Source: Laetiporus sulphureus 93-53
Lineage: Eukaryota > Basidiomycota > Agaricomycetes > Polyporales > Laetiporaceae
Reading direction: 5' to 3'
DNA length: 64,000 nucleotides
Assembly: GCF_001632365.1 (NCBI RefSeq)
Contig: NW_024468510.1
Location: forward strand, 374,310 to 438,309
Position 1 is the stretch's first letter. The number at the start of each line of letters is the position of its first letter. The position numbers and the translations under genes were made by a program. This document shows, piece after piece, positions 44,769-55,921 of the stretch. A model generated the notes under the pieces. The model saw only the letters and a program-made list of their open reading frames with translations, had not been told where the DNA came from and did not search any database.

Positions 44769-45220
44769 ATGTTTGGGACTCTGATCCACCTCGGCTTCGA
44801 CGCGCTCCTCCTAAGTGCCTTCTTGGCGGGGATTAGGCGGACGACGGGCCTAACGTATGTCCAGGTCACCGGTCGATGAGCGATACACCAATTGATTTAT
44901 CGCGCACGGTAGGCCCAAGCTATCCGACGTGCCCAACAAGGATATCAGGCGTGAGTGTCGTGTGTGCATCGTCGTTCACAAGAGATCATACTGAGGCTCA
45001 TCGATCGCCAGAACTGTTGCGGTCTTACCTCGAGTTCGGTATGTGAACTTGCGATGCATGCAGTTCTCACAGTCATGGATGAATTCTCTGTCAGGGGAGT
45101 ACATATTTGACTTTGCAGTGGTAGTCTTCGGGGTATGTCTCGCTCAATTGCCCACGCGTTGCTCACGAGGCTTATGCTCTGCCGCAGCGATCGTCATCCT
45201 TTGAGAGGAGACGTGATTAA
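44769..45220 (+). CDS. DUF1748 small fungal protein
   Basis: 73-residue protein of the conserved fungal DUF1748 family, of poorly known function. Five tiny exons join in frame: MFGTLIHLGFDALLLSAFLA with GIRRTTGLT, then PKLSDVPNKDIR, QLLRSYLEFG, EYIFDFAVVVFG and RSSSFERRRD. TAA 45218-45220. The hydrophobic N-terminal helix followed by G-(I/V)-(R/K)-R-(T/S)-T-G is the family hallmark. The gene is easy to miss because no exon exceeds about 90 bases. The opening hydrophobic helix suggests membrane association. Confidence 0.85.
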
Positions 45221-45454
45221 AGACCTCATTGCATCATTGCAAACAGCATCACTGTCTGCTCTGTTCGCTTGCTGTAACGCCGGATGAGTTTGCTTTCTCT
45301 CACTGTAATATTACTTCACACCATTCCTTCCGGTATCCTTAGAACGTGGGCAAGGGTATATATGTAAACCGTATGTACGATCGTCGCGAATGAGCACTCA
45401 TATAAGCTTTCGTTCTGGTCGGAGGGGTCACTCCGCGATGGAAGCCGAGCACGC

Positions 45455-45928
45455 TCATCCAAGGAAGTTGTATACAAAGAAATGCAGTACTAAAGAACCA
45501 AGAGCGAAGTCTGCGAATGCTCTGAAAGATGCGTTGATATGAAGAACATTGCGCGTTTGCAGACCGACACGTACCGTTCAGGAGACACCTCTTTGAACTC
45601 GCCTCTGTTCGCTGGGTTGACTTGAGATCGCAATGACGCCGTCAGGACGAACTGTCCTACGCAACTGCCGAATCTGAAACCTTGTGTTGAGCCAATGAAT
45701 ACGCATGGCATACAATGCAGCTGCATACCCAGCCAAAAATGCGTTGAAAGGGAAGTTTGTGACGATAACACAGTAGGCAAATTGTATGATGCCAGTGAGC
45801 ATCAGGAACAGCAGGAGCGCGTCGATCAGCTTAAGCCGAGAGGGCGTCGTGTCGATGTACGCATTGAGCAACGAGCCCAAAGCATTGGAAGACGTTGGTT
45901 TCGCTGCCGTAGATTTTGGTGGTGCCAT
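45455..45928 (-). CDS. OST2: Oligosaccharyltransferase subunit OST2/DAD1
   Basis: Small ER membrane subunit of the N-glycosylation oligosaccharyltransferase. The start is MAPPKSTAAKPTSS (ATG 45926-45928). The family blocks are LNAYIDTTPSRLKLIDALLL, FAYCVIVTNFPFNAFLAGYA, then after an intron VGQFVLTASLRSQVNPANRG and FKEVSPER, and after a second intron AFADFALGSLVLHFFVYNFLG with TGA 45455-45457. Three hydrophobic helices; length (about 137 residues) normal. The overlapping longer ORF that reads through the first intron is an artefact. Confidence 0.93.
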
Positions 45929-46151
45929 GATTGTCGCGGCTCAGTACAAGTGAGTAGAGGTTCACGAATGCAATGGCCGCAGTAGGCGGAGGCAACGTAG
46001 TCAAATCGAGAGGCCTTCCATAACGGGCAGTCACGAGCGCGCGTTTGGCCGTATCCAAAAACTCTGCGCGGCGACTTGCCCGGTGGCTTGCTCGCCGGTA
46101 CATTCTCTTTGCTGGCTTGCTTTGCATAACGACTTACTATCCATTTCGCGC

Positions 46152-47328
46152 ATGACGACTCTTGGTCTTCGGCTTGCAGCTGGCAGCGCGCGGGCGACGC
46201 GTCTCTCGCATGCATGGACGCGTGGTCGGCAATTGCGGGCAAGGCATAACCACCAGCGTACGACACTGCCTTATCCAATTAATGAGGGCCTAGGAGAGTT
46301 CCTGCCGCCGACATCGTTGAGGATGATTGCTGAGGACTATCAGCAAGGATTGCTGGACAGGCTGAACGACTCTGTCAAGGGTGAGTAGCGTCATGCATCT
46401 ACACCTAAAACATTTGCATGATCGTAAACGACGCTGCAGGTACCGTGTTGGAAAATAAAAGCGTGGTGCAGACTGTCATAGAAGCTGCTCAAGACCCAAG
46501 TCAAATTTTGGCTTTCAACTATGCTAGCGAAGCATTAAACAACTCGTATTTCCTCCAATCTATGGTCTGTGATTCTCTGCATCCTTCTCATGCCATGTTT
46601 CTCAAACACAAGCGATTTACGTCGTGCAGAAACCCCCTCCTGCCGATGCAAGTTCACATGAAGGCGAGCTCGTCAATTCCGCGGTCCACCACCGCATTCG
46701 GACAGACTACTCGAGCCTCGATCAGCTCAAGTCCGAATTCAGCGCCGGCGTCCTCGGCATGTTCTCCTCAGGCTGGATGTGGCTTGTCTGCGACAACACC
46801 GGCGCACTGAGCATCTATCCTACCTTCGGCACCGGCACGCTGCTCATCCGCTCGCGGAAATCCCAGGTGTACCAGCAGCATGAGCTCATCGTGGGCGAGC
46901 TGGAATCCAACGCGCGGCGGAGCGCACCCGATGATGCGTCGCCTGCTCCCAGTAGCATCCCATCACCACCGCTCCCACCGTCGCCAGAACCGACACCCTC
47001 CTCGCCCGTGTCCGGCATCTCGCATGCAGGGCCGCCACTGCATCCACCGACACAAACTCGCTCCTATGCGATGTCCAACATCTACAGCAAACGGGCAGGA
47101 AGCCTGTACGATGGCACGAGTGGATTCTCCGACGTAGACTCGTCAACACTCGGCGAACGGCTCTTCCCGTTGTTCTGCGTGTCCGTACACGAACATGCGT
47201 GGGTCAGCGCTGGGTACGGTGTCTGGGGCAAGGAAGAGTATATGAAGCGATTCTGGTCAGTATTGGACTGGAAAGCGGTAAGAGATCGGTATGAAAAGTG
47301 GCAAATGGATGGGCGGTATATGCTATGA
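46152..47328 (+). CDS. Mitochondrial small-subunit ribosomal protein with inactive SOD fold (mS42/mS43-like)
   Basis: Fe/Mn superoxide dismutase-fold protein of the mitochondrial ribosomal small subunit (yeast Rsm26/mS42 or Mrp1/mS43). Start MTTLGLRLAAGSARATRL, a basic mitochondrial targeting-like N-terminus, then LPYPINEGLGEFLPP and FNYASEALNNSYFLQS, which corresponds to the SOD metal-site helix but without its histidines. After an intron (near 46572-46622) come FSAGVLGMFSSGWMWLVCDN, PTFGTGTLLIRSR, a Ser/Pro-rich insertion (about 46920-47080), and the C-terminal HEHAWVSAGYGVWGKEEYMKRF. TGA 47326-47328. Loss of metal ligands supports a structural rather than catalytic role. I cannot decide between mS42 and mS43. 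Confidence 0.8.
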
Positions 47329-47490
47329 GGGTCCGATGCTGGCACGCGCTGGATGAAGTGTATCATCGTTGTAACGTACTGTTATCTTCGTGTTGACGGC
47401 ACTCATTCGCAAAAGTACACACTAATGCTCTAGATGCGCGCTTAAAGCTCTTCTCCGTTCTCTCTCGCTGATCTGTACTTCGATGATGGC

Positions 47491-49327
47491 CTACCATCGC
47501 CACTCGATATCGCCTGCGGATTTCCCCCGCATGCCCTTGTATGGCTTGTACATCTCGCCGGTAAGCTTTAACTGCTCAATCTTTAAGGCAGAGAAGCTAT
47601 GCTGCGTGATGTCGAAATGGATCCGGAACGCACGCGATGGACGAGGAATCTTTGCACTACAAGTTTATCAAAGAATTGTGGCCGAGACTGGCTGTCAGCA
47701 AATGAAGGCACATACCTGGAGCTGAACGTGCCACGCAAGGTGTAGCTCGACGATGCCGGGACATTTTGCAACTCCCAGCGAAGGTTCTGGATGAATGCCG
47801 TCAGAACGTTTCAGCGGGCCATTGTGTTGCATGTATAAATCATACCAGGCTCTTTGGATCAAAGCTCCACGAGGCGTTGTGCGATGCTACACAATTTGCT
47901 CCCGATGCACCCTCCCCCAGGAACAATTCGACCATGACATTATCGAGAGCGCGTGTCGTTAGCCGTGAACCCAGCGTGAGGTCAAATGAGCCTACGCGCA
48001 CGCGAGTTCAGGCATGTCAGTATACACGGCGCTCCATTGCTCACCGCCATTCTCCTCGACATTTATTGCACTCCGCAGTGCAAATGGTACCGCCACTTGG
48101 TGCACGGTCGATACTGAGACGGGTGCGTAGCGATACTCCATGAGCTTGAAACGGCCGTCTGGTGGAACGAAAGACAGCGTTTTGTCGCGCGCCCACCGCT
48201 GCAGTCTGCATTGCCGTCAGATGTTAGATAGCTATTCTGCGAAGGCAAAGACGCGAACCAATGCAGACCTACCGGACGCATGGATGGAATGAACAGTCGG
48301 TGAGGGATTGTGAGTTTGAGAGGGTCAACAGCAGGTCAGGCGTGCCTGGGCATATTCAGCATGCGAACTTCGATGCACAGCGGAGTCGTAGCCACCTGAG
48401 AGTTTACAATTTGATAGCACTTTGCCCCATACGTTGCTCACGGCGGGCGTGCCATTCCTACGCATGCGCAAAGGAGAGGCAAGCTCTTGATGAGTCCCAT
48501 CATGACAATTGAACTCGAACAAGCTTATCTCCTTACGTACTTGTTGATGATCGCTTCCAACGTCTCAACCACGTCGAAGTAAATCTCATTGTTGTTGTAC
48601 CTCACGCCTACTTTTCTCCAGGGTATAGGCGACGCGAAAGGATGAGAGTTGGCTGATGACGTCGCAAGACCTGAGACGCCAGCCACGGAAAGAACCTTGT
48701 TGAGCAGGGAAGGAGGGAGAACGATGTCCCGCAGTGCATTCGATGAGGTGGTGAGGGGATGGCCGCCTGAGTCTAGAGTCTCTTCGAGTAGCTGCTCGTT
48801 GAGATGTAAGAATAAGAGATTCTGCAGGCCGACGGAAGATACGCACCTGGTACACGACGTCGAAGTTCTCCTTCAGCGTTTCCGCAGAAATGTGGCCGAA
48901 GTATTCCCGTAGGATGTCGGCAAACGTCTGCATAAAGGCGAACGCATATAGGGGATCCACTACACACACAGTGAGTCTCTTCATTCTGCACAACGGGATT
49001 CATGCGGCTCGGACGCACCGTCACCACTAATGGGACACAAGAACCTCATGTCACCGACCTTCGCATGACAGCACGCCGTCGGTGCGTCCAGAGTCAAACT
49101 TGGCACATATAGCACAGGATCGACGTCGTCTGGGCGTGAAGCATTGGCAAGGGCATTGTTCACCGCGTCAATATGTAGAATAGGGTATGCTGCAACCGAT
49201 GAACGGAAGCCCGACTGTACGACTGGATGGCTGCTCTCGTCAGCCTCGACCCTTCAGTCTCGCCGTCTCAAGCATCATTGAATGCTCACCCGATGGAATC
49301 CAGTATGATGAGACCATCTATAGCCAT
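47491..49327 (-). CDS. APM3: AP-3 adaptor complex mu subunit
   Basis: Medium subunit of AP-3, the coat adaptor for Golgi-to-vacuole cargo. Start MAIDGLIILDSIGHPVVQSG (ATG 49325-49327). The N-terminal longin-like part includes HIDAVNNALANASRPDDVDP, then DPLYAFAFMQTFADILREYF and SAETLKENFDVVYQLLEE. The mu-homology domain begins WRKVGVRYNNNEIYFDVVET and later includes DKTLSFVPPDGRFKLMEYRY. The last exon ends LTGEMYKPYKGMRG...DIEWRW with TAG 47491-47493. Domain order and length are as expected. Multiple short introns. Confidence 0.88.
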
Positions 49328-49917
49328 TGGATATCCTCTGCAGTTGACGGCAGTGAGCAGACCTGAGACTGATCACGCGGTAGAGTCACTGTAGGTAGGC
49401 CGCTGCAGGTGCAATAGCTTCAGTCAAGTGTGAGACCTCGCTGACGATTGACCGAGATTTCTCGCAAAACAAATGCAGTGTGCCGACCGATGGATGAGGT
49501 CAATCTCGCGCAAGACACGTCCTCGCGCTCGAGGCCATTGTAGATAATACTTAGCGCCCATGGGCAGCGCGGTGGCCACCAATAATGATCCCGCTTCCGA
49601 CTTAATCCATTGACTACAAATGTGATTGCCAAAGAAACAATTCACGCTATTACGAACAGAAGAAAGTAATGTACATACACTTGAACGTGATCATATGTCC
49701 GTCCGGTCTACCTGTAACGCGTCTATAGACCCGGTATACTGTACTACTGCAAGCGGTCGGCTAGGACAGACAGCTAAAACAACAGCGGGAAATAAGGCAA
49801 CTGCCCTGGATGTTCCTCTAAGTCGATAATCTGAGGAATAGCGTATTCAACAATGCTGGTGGAAACTAGATGTATGTATTGGAATGATCCTTGTGATGCT
49901 GGCTAGAGGAAAGTTGG
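49328..49917. other. Spacer between AP-3 mu and hexokinase genes
   Basis: 5' flank of the AP-3 mu gene and 3' flank of hexokinase, both on the - strand. Nothing recognised. Confidence 0.45.
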
Positions 49918-52338
49918 TTATAAACCCTGTTTAATGGCTTGCAGAGCACAAAGCGCGGCTGCGATGAACACTCAGTTGACATGCTACGGTTAAAACGAAC
50001 AAACACTTACCTCCTGCACCACTTCCGTCTTTTGCCAAGTCGATCTCGACGCACTTCTCCACCGCCTCTCCCACCAAGGACCGGAGAGAAGAGCGCAGCC
50101 GAGCCTCAAAGTTCGGATAGTGCTGAATCAAACTGCGAATCACCGTCAGCCTTCGCTCCTGAAAACTTCATTTCACATAGCCTACCTGCCATCGACACCA
50201 ATGATGAGATTCTCCTTCGGTGCCGGCGCTCCCCCTCCGAGCTTCGCATTGCCCGTTTGCACGAGAACCGCAGCGACAGCGGTCCCGCTGAGCCTCGCCG
50301 CCCGGTTCGCCACAAGGGACACCGTCCACCGCACAATCGCCGCATCGCGCAAGGACACGTTCTCCGGGACGAGCAGCAGCCTCTGGATCAGGATCTCCCG
50401 GATACGCTCTAGCCGCGCAATGTCGTCCTTGCCTAGTGCCTTTACGTCCGTGAAGTGGACGCTTTGCCAATTCGGTACGTGTCCGTTGGCGCCGTTCACC
50501 TTGGCGGCGTCGGTGCGGCCCAGCTCCCACGCGCTCTCAACCTCGCTCATTACCGCCGTGTCGAGTCCATAGTGTGTGTTTAGCGGCTCGCTCGAATTCC
50601 CATTGAAAAGAAGTGGCTTCGGCGCGGCATCGATAAAGGAAAGCAGGATATTCCGAGTGATCTCGCCGAGGTACATTCCCGAAATGAACTTTTCGAAGGC
50701 CTGTTTGCGCGGGTTTATCGACTCTCGATCAAGTTTGTTATCATAGGAAGTCGTGGGGAGTCTTGAACGCTAGAACGACATCATTAGCGTTTTGAGACAA
50801 GTAGATCAAACGCCTTCCTACAGTGTTGTTGAACGCGCCCCATTCCGCATTGATGATCATAAGCCCACCCTTTTGGCGTGCTGGAGAGTTACCAAGCTTG
50901 GTGATGTTTTCGACATTCTCGACATATGCACCGTTGGTTCCAGTGCCAAAAATTGCGCCTACATGATCATCAGACATGAGCGGATGATGCGAACTGTTAT
51001 GAGCGCAAAGCACACACCGAGTAAGCATGACCCAGCAGCGTACGCACGCGACAGAAGGGTCCCTACTGTCTGCGATATATGTCATATCAGGATAGATACT
51101 CGCACAACATAATTAAAGCATCGTACGTCATTCACAAGCGCAACGCAGCGCACATGCAGGTGCTTCCTGTCGAACGCATCCTGGAGCAGGCGCACAACGT
51201 CTTTACCAACTGCGTTTTTTGCCGAGAAGCCTTTCGTCCACGTCAGAATCTTCCCTTCATTTATCGCCGTCTGTTCCACAGGAAAACTAAATGTCAAGCC
51301 TAGTGGAACGGAAAGTGGAGTGGAAGGCTCGAAAGGATTTGTAATGTCGGCCGTGGTGGGAGAAGAGACGGCACTGGAGAACTCGGTGAGGAAGGCGTCG
51401 ACGGAGTCGGCGAGGTAGTCTATATATTGTTGAGTAACAGTCGCATCTGGGCAAGAGGTGACTGACCAAATAGTGCGCTTGCTTCGCCAGTCTTTAGAGC
51501 TTCTGACACCCTGTACTTCTGTTGTCGGATACGGAATTGGTGATTTCCGAGCAACGTGACTTCACAAACCCGCCTGTAAGCAAATGTCGCTGTAGCTCTG
51601 TTTGTTCTCGCGATCGATGGTACGTACAGATTGGTACCGCCTAGGTCAAGAGCGAGAAATGTGCTAGCATGGAATGCTCATCAGCGAATGTTCGCCTTTC
51701 ACCGATTTGAGATAAACATTGACATCTATAGCAAGTGAAACAGTCGCGTGCATGATGCCAGCGCGAAGACCGCTCACGTGCGGTGATCGCACCGAGGTGC
51801 ATGTGAGACGAATCCTCAGTTCACCGAAGAAGGCACTAGTGTGCCTGGCTCCACAGACACCGAACGAAGCACCGGAGGAAGAGAAAGACAATTTGCTATG
51901 GTAGGGAGCGCCAATGCCGGACATAGACCGGGCACATCCACACCGCTCTTCTGCGTCGTAAACGGAGCCGAAGGCGCCCCATAACAGTTGAGGTGCGTCG
52001 CATTTAATGATGAAGTGACGCACGCGCCATAATTCGGTGTGTAAGGAAGGCGAAGCGGAATGCAACTCACCCAGTCTCGGAACCGTCTGGTACGCCGGTC
52101 ACAAATGTGGGGCTTGAGAAAGGCATGAGCAGTGCAACTCACGCGAGCTGAAATGCGCGACATACATCATAGCCATTGGATGATTGTACTCTCCCAGCCC
52201 GAGTCGGATGTCATCGAGGAATTGCTGGGTAATCTTAACGAGCGCGTCATGGTCGAGCGTGAACTGACGTTCAAGGTCATCAAAGACCTGGCGCTCGGTA
52301 TCAAGGGATGTGCCGTACACTGTGGTGGTTTTGAACAT
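49918..52338 (-). CDS. Hexokinase
   Basis: Glucose/hexose kinase of the cytosol, first step of glycolysis. The start is MFKTTTVYGTSLDTERQV (ATG 52336-52338). The phosphate-binding loop is FLALDLGGTNL with RVCEVTLLG in the next exon. The sugar-binding and hinge blocks are GLTFSFPVEQTAINEGKILT, WTKGFSAKNAVGKDVVRLLQ and LVND (catalytic Asp, near 51130), followed by GAIFGTGTNGAYVENV, IINAEWGAF and FEKFISGMYLGEITR. The C-terminus is EKCVEIDLAKDGSGAG | AALCALQAIKQGL, with TAA 49918-49920. A single catalytic half of about 500 residues, normal for fungi. Whether it is a hexokinase or a glucokinase isozyme cannot be told from sequence alone. Confidence 0.93.
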
Positions 52339-53440
52339 GGGTATGAGGGTCGGGGGGTAGAGTGATATGGCAAGCGAGATGGGAGGATGTGCTGAGAGTG
52401 AGTGCAGTGCGCATGAATGGTTTGAACGCCCCCTCCCTTATGACATAGGACATTGATCACGTGCGCTGCCCGGATGGGGGCCGATCGCTGCTCATTAATC
52501 GCTCGCCTGCTTCACTACTGCGCCCACGCTTCCCTCGCGCGTCCAGCCGTCCTGCTCGGGCCAGTATCAACGTCTCCTCACCTGCGTACCACGCTCTAGG
52601 GTGAGACCTGTGTTGTCTCCTTCGCTCTCGGTCTTATTCTCCGGAGACACCACGGCGTGCGTCAAGATCCGCCGCGTCCAGGCCACACGACTGTCATCCC
52701 CGCAGTCGCCCAGCTCGTTGTAGCACATGCTCGGCGCTGCTATCTGTGTTAGGTTTGGATTCGGACGCGTACCACCTTGCAGACGTTCGCGCCGGGCTGA
52801 AGTGTGCTTAGGAAGGGAGCCTGAGCACAAGGTGAAGGTTTACCTTAGTCTGCGGGGGCCACCGACCAGGACTTGGCAGACGGAGTACGCCTGTCCTTAA
52901 TGCGATACTGGTCTGGACCGATACGTTACAATTTCTTATTAAGTGCTGAGTACTTAATTCATGCGACATTAATGTAAAATCACCGTGGGTATCTGCGAAT
53001 ATGCTGAGGCGTCCGACTCCCAAGAAAAGAGAATATACCTACTCGAAAAACTGCAGATACCCCATTGCGATGATGAACATCCAGCTTCCTCTTCGCTATC
53101 CACGTCCGACATCCCGCCTCATGGACTACGACGGTCACAATAAAGCAGAGCATGTTCCTTTGCAAAGACGATTACCACCGTACTGTATCCCCAACATGAT
53201 GCTGTAGATCCCGTAGTTGTGAAGCTATAGAGATTGTGAAAGTACACGCTGAGCGAGAGAGATACAACGAGGCCTGTAAATACGCCCCGCTCGCCCGTGC
53301 ACACAAGCGCTGGCATCGGCCATTCCCGGTACCATCCGGCAGACACCAACTCCACCTCCACAGCAGATCCGTTTTCTCGTACGTCCATCGCGTCTGCCGT
53401 GTAATATTCACAACATCTGAGACAACAGAACCAGCTCGCA
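52339..53440. other. Divergent promoter region, hexokinase / ATP synthase d
   Basis: 1.1 kb between two divergent, presumably highly expressed genes. Only chance ORFs are visible on either strand; no repeats, and no RNA gene seen. Confidence 0.5.
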
Positions 53441-54315
53441 ATGGCCTCCAAAGCAGCAGCCGCGGCGGTGGTGAGCGCGAACGATGAGACACAAACTTTC
53501 CGGAATTTATGACGTGCTCTGGCCAGGACTTCACCCGAATCTACTCTACGCTCGGTCTCTCTAAGGGTGAGTTCGGCTATCTTTGAATCGCGTCTCGCGC
53601 TATACGCTCGCAATGTTTGTAGAGACCATCGCGGCTCTTCAGGCCTTCCGCAAGCGGCACGCGGACGCCCAGCGTGTTCACGCGCAGTACGCTTCGCAGC
53701 CCACGACGGTTGACTTCGCGCAGTATCGTTCCGTGCTCAAGAACACTGCTGTCATTGATGAGACAGAGAAGATTCTTCGCGACTTCAAGCCGATCACGTA
53801 CGATGTGAGCACGCAGATCAAGGCGATTGAGACGTTCGAAGCAAAGGCGGTACGTTCTCCATAATTTCCCTAATGTCCTGCAGGCAACTAAGTGTTGTAT
53901 TGTTGGAAATTCCGTGTCTGACGATGATGGTGGGCTTGGGATGATGTTTGTGGGGACGCGACACATAGGTTGCGACGGCTAAGGAAACCGCGGAGAAAAT
54001 TGACGTTGAGCTTAAGGATCTCCAAGCGACCCTTGCCAACATCGAAGACGCACGGCCCTTCGAGGATCTTACCGTACGTAACTTTGTTGAGTCGGTGTTT
54101 ATAACCCCGTCTCACTCAATCCGGATCTTCTATGAAGGCGGAGGAGGTTAGCGATGCCCACCCCCGTATACGCGAAACGGTGGAAAACATGATCAAGAAG
54201 GGCAAGTGGGTCGTACCAGGTGTGTTTGCAACATCACTTCCAACGTGGCCTGATAGTGACATCGTGGCTATCATCAGGCTATAAGGAGAAGTTTGGCAAC
54301 CTCTCGATCCTTTAG
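53441..54315 (+). CDS. ATP7: Mitochondrial ATP synthase subunit d
   Basis: Peripheral-stalk subunit d of F1Fo-ATP synthase. Exon 1 is short (MASKAAAAAV), then DFTRIYSTLGLSK, ETIAALQAFRKRHADAQRVH with YASQPTTVDFAQYRSVLKNT and YDVSTQIKAIETFEAKAV, then VATAKETAEKIDVELKDLQ with LANIEDARPFEDLT, then AHPRIRETVENMIKKGKWVVP, and finally GYKEKFGNLSIL with TAG 54313-54315. The pattern DF..I...LGL and the C-terminal KGKW/PGYKEKFG block are family hallmarks. Five introns; one falls 10 codons after the start. Length (about 170 residues) is normal. Confidence 0.92.
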
Positions 54316-54743
54316 TCACTTCATGTCTGCCTTATGCAAGTAGATCTTGGAGGCGGTTGATCGCTGCATCCTAGTCGAGGAGTCCGAGAGTCGTGCTGTA
54401 TCGATGAAAGTGAGATACCACATTGGCGGTGAAGATGCGGGATCAGCGGCAGCAAGATCCGCGCATCAGACGATCGTTACGTTGAACATTCGCTATTTCA
54501 CTAATGCCAGAGGGTTCGTTGAATAGACTACGAGGCTACAGACTATATCGTATGGAAAACGTGAGGAGAGTAAGAGCGGGCGTGGACATGCATGCGGGCG
54601 TATGAATAGGCAGGGTGGAGCTGACAGGCATTTGCGCGCAACGAGGGAGCGATAACGTAGACGACTGTGGTGATGCTGAGAGAGAATCCGGGATATTCGC
54701 GGGAACACAGAGAGAACGCATAAACACACGAGGAGAGAGGGAA
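54316..54743. other. Convergent intergenic region
   Basis: 3' flanks of ATP7 (+) and CNB1 (-). No gene seen. ORFs near 54493-54727 are read-through of CNB1 3' sequence. Confidence 0.45.
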
Positions 54744-55660
54744 TCAGAAGAGATCTTCTAGTGTCATTTGCTTTACAATGTCCTGCGGAGCCGCGCGTGT
54801 CAGCATGCTGGCACTGCACGCAACTTGCGAGGGCAAGGGCAAGACGCACTGTATTCGACACCATCTGCACAAACTCTTCGAAGCTTAATCGGCCGTCTCC
54901 GTCCTTATCCGCTTCCATGATGGTCTTGTCCACAATCTGCTGCAGCTGGCCATCTTTCAGGTTATTGCCCACCATCATCTTCAGCACGAGGAACAACTCT
55001 CCATTCGAGATATAACCGTCTCGATCCATATCATAAACCTTGAACGCGACTGCATAGAAAAGGTTCGGGCGGCAACAGTCAGCGTCACAAACGATGGGCA
55101 AATCGGACAAGACAGACATCTTAGCTTCTCTTCCCGTCCCCCTCTGCTGCTGAATGCACTCAGCCCGCCAACGAACTCCTGAAAGTCAACTGTACCACCT
55201 CCACTGTCAGAGCCATTGGGTCAGAATGTCAGTTCAACAAAGCGGACATAACAGGAAGACTAACTCCTCATCGAATATAGCGATCAATCGTGACGCAAGC
55301 GGGTTGTTGGCAATTTGTGGTATTTGAAGGAACTCTTCCCGGTCTATCGAGCCGGAACCATCACTGTGCACATTAATAGTCATATCACGATTGAAATACA
55401 CGCTGATCGTTCTTGAGTGGGCTCACCTGTCGAGCTTCATGAATCGCTTCTTCAGTCGTTCGAGCTCGTTCGCATTGACTGCACGCACGCCACATGGCAC
55501 TCAGTATGTAAAGCATAGCGAGCAAGAAAACCACACACAATTGGACCGCCGCTGCATGTCCTCCATGAATTGGGAAGCTGCAGTGAAGCATAACACGCCG
55601 ACAGTCAATACACCAGCACTGCTGCCACTTCGGGAAGAGTAGCGAACGTGATTGCCCCAT
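54744..55660 (-). CDS. CNB1: Calcineurin regulatory subunit B
   Basis: EF-hand Ca2+ sensor and regulatory partner of the calcineurin phosphatase. ATG 55658-55660 opens a very short exon (MGQS; Gly2 fits N-myristoylation), which splices through [13 protein letters not shown] to [18 protein letters not shown]. Four EF-hands follow: [11 protein letters not shown], the second with GGTVDFQEF, then [13 protein letters not shown] and [15 protein letters not shown]. The linker [20 protein letters not shown] and the C-terminus [12 protein letters not shown] (TGA 54744-54746) are typical. Length (about 175 residues) is normal. Many small introns, some right after the EF-hands. Confidence 0.93.
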
Positions 55661-55921
55661 CTTTGCTCAAACGCGGAGATAATTGTTGCACAAGTGACCT
55701 CAGTAGCTACAGGCTGCTTGCAGACCGAGGTTGACGGTGAGATGAACGAGACAGCGATAGCGGGGGAATAAGAGGTGAGCGTGCCGCCGCACAGAAGGCG
55801 CGGCAATGTTCCAAAGACAGCGTGTGAAACTGGGCGCTTGTCCCTGATTTTGGGCGCTCATAGGGCGCTTATGCGTTTTCGAGCTCAGCGTGGGCGCACA
55901 GGTTGAGGACAGCCATCTCGG

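Noticed and set aside
54493..54743. Extended C-terminus of calcineurin B by read-through
   Set aside because: The 208-codon frame reads through an intron; splicing to [12 protein letters not shown] gives the normal conserved C-terminus.
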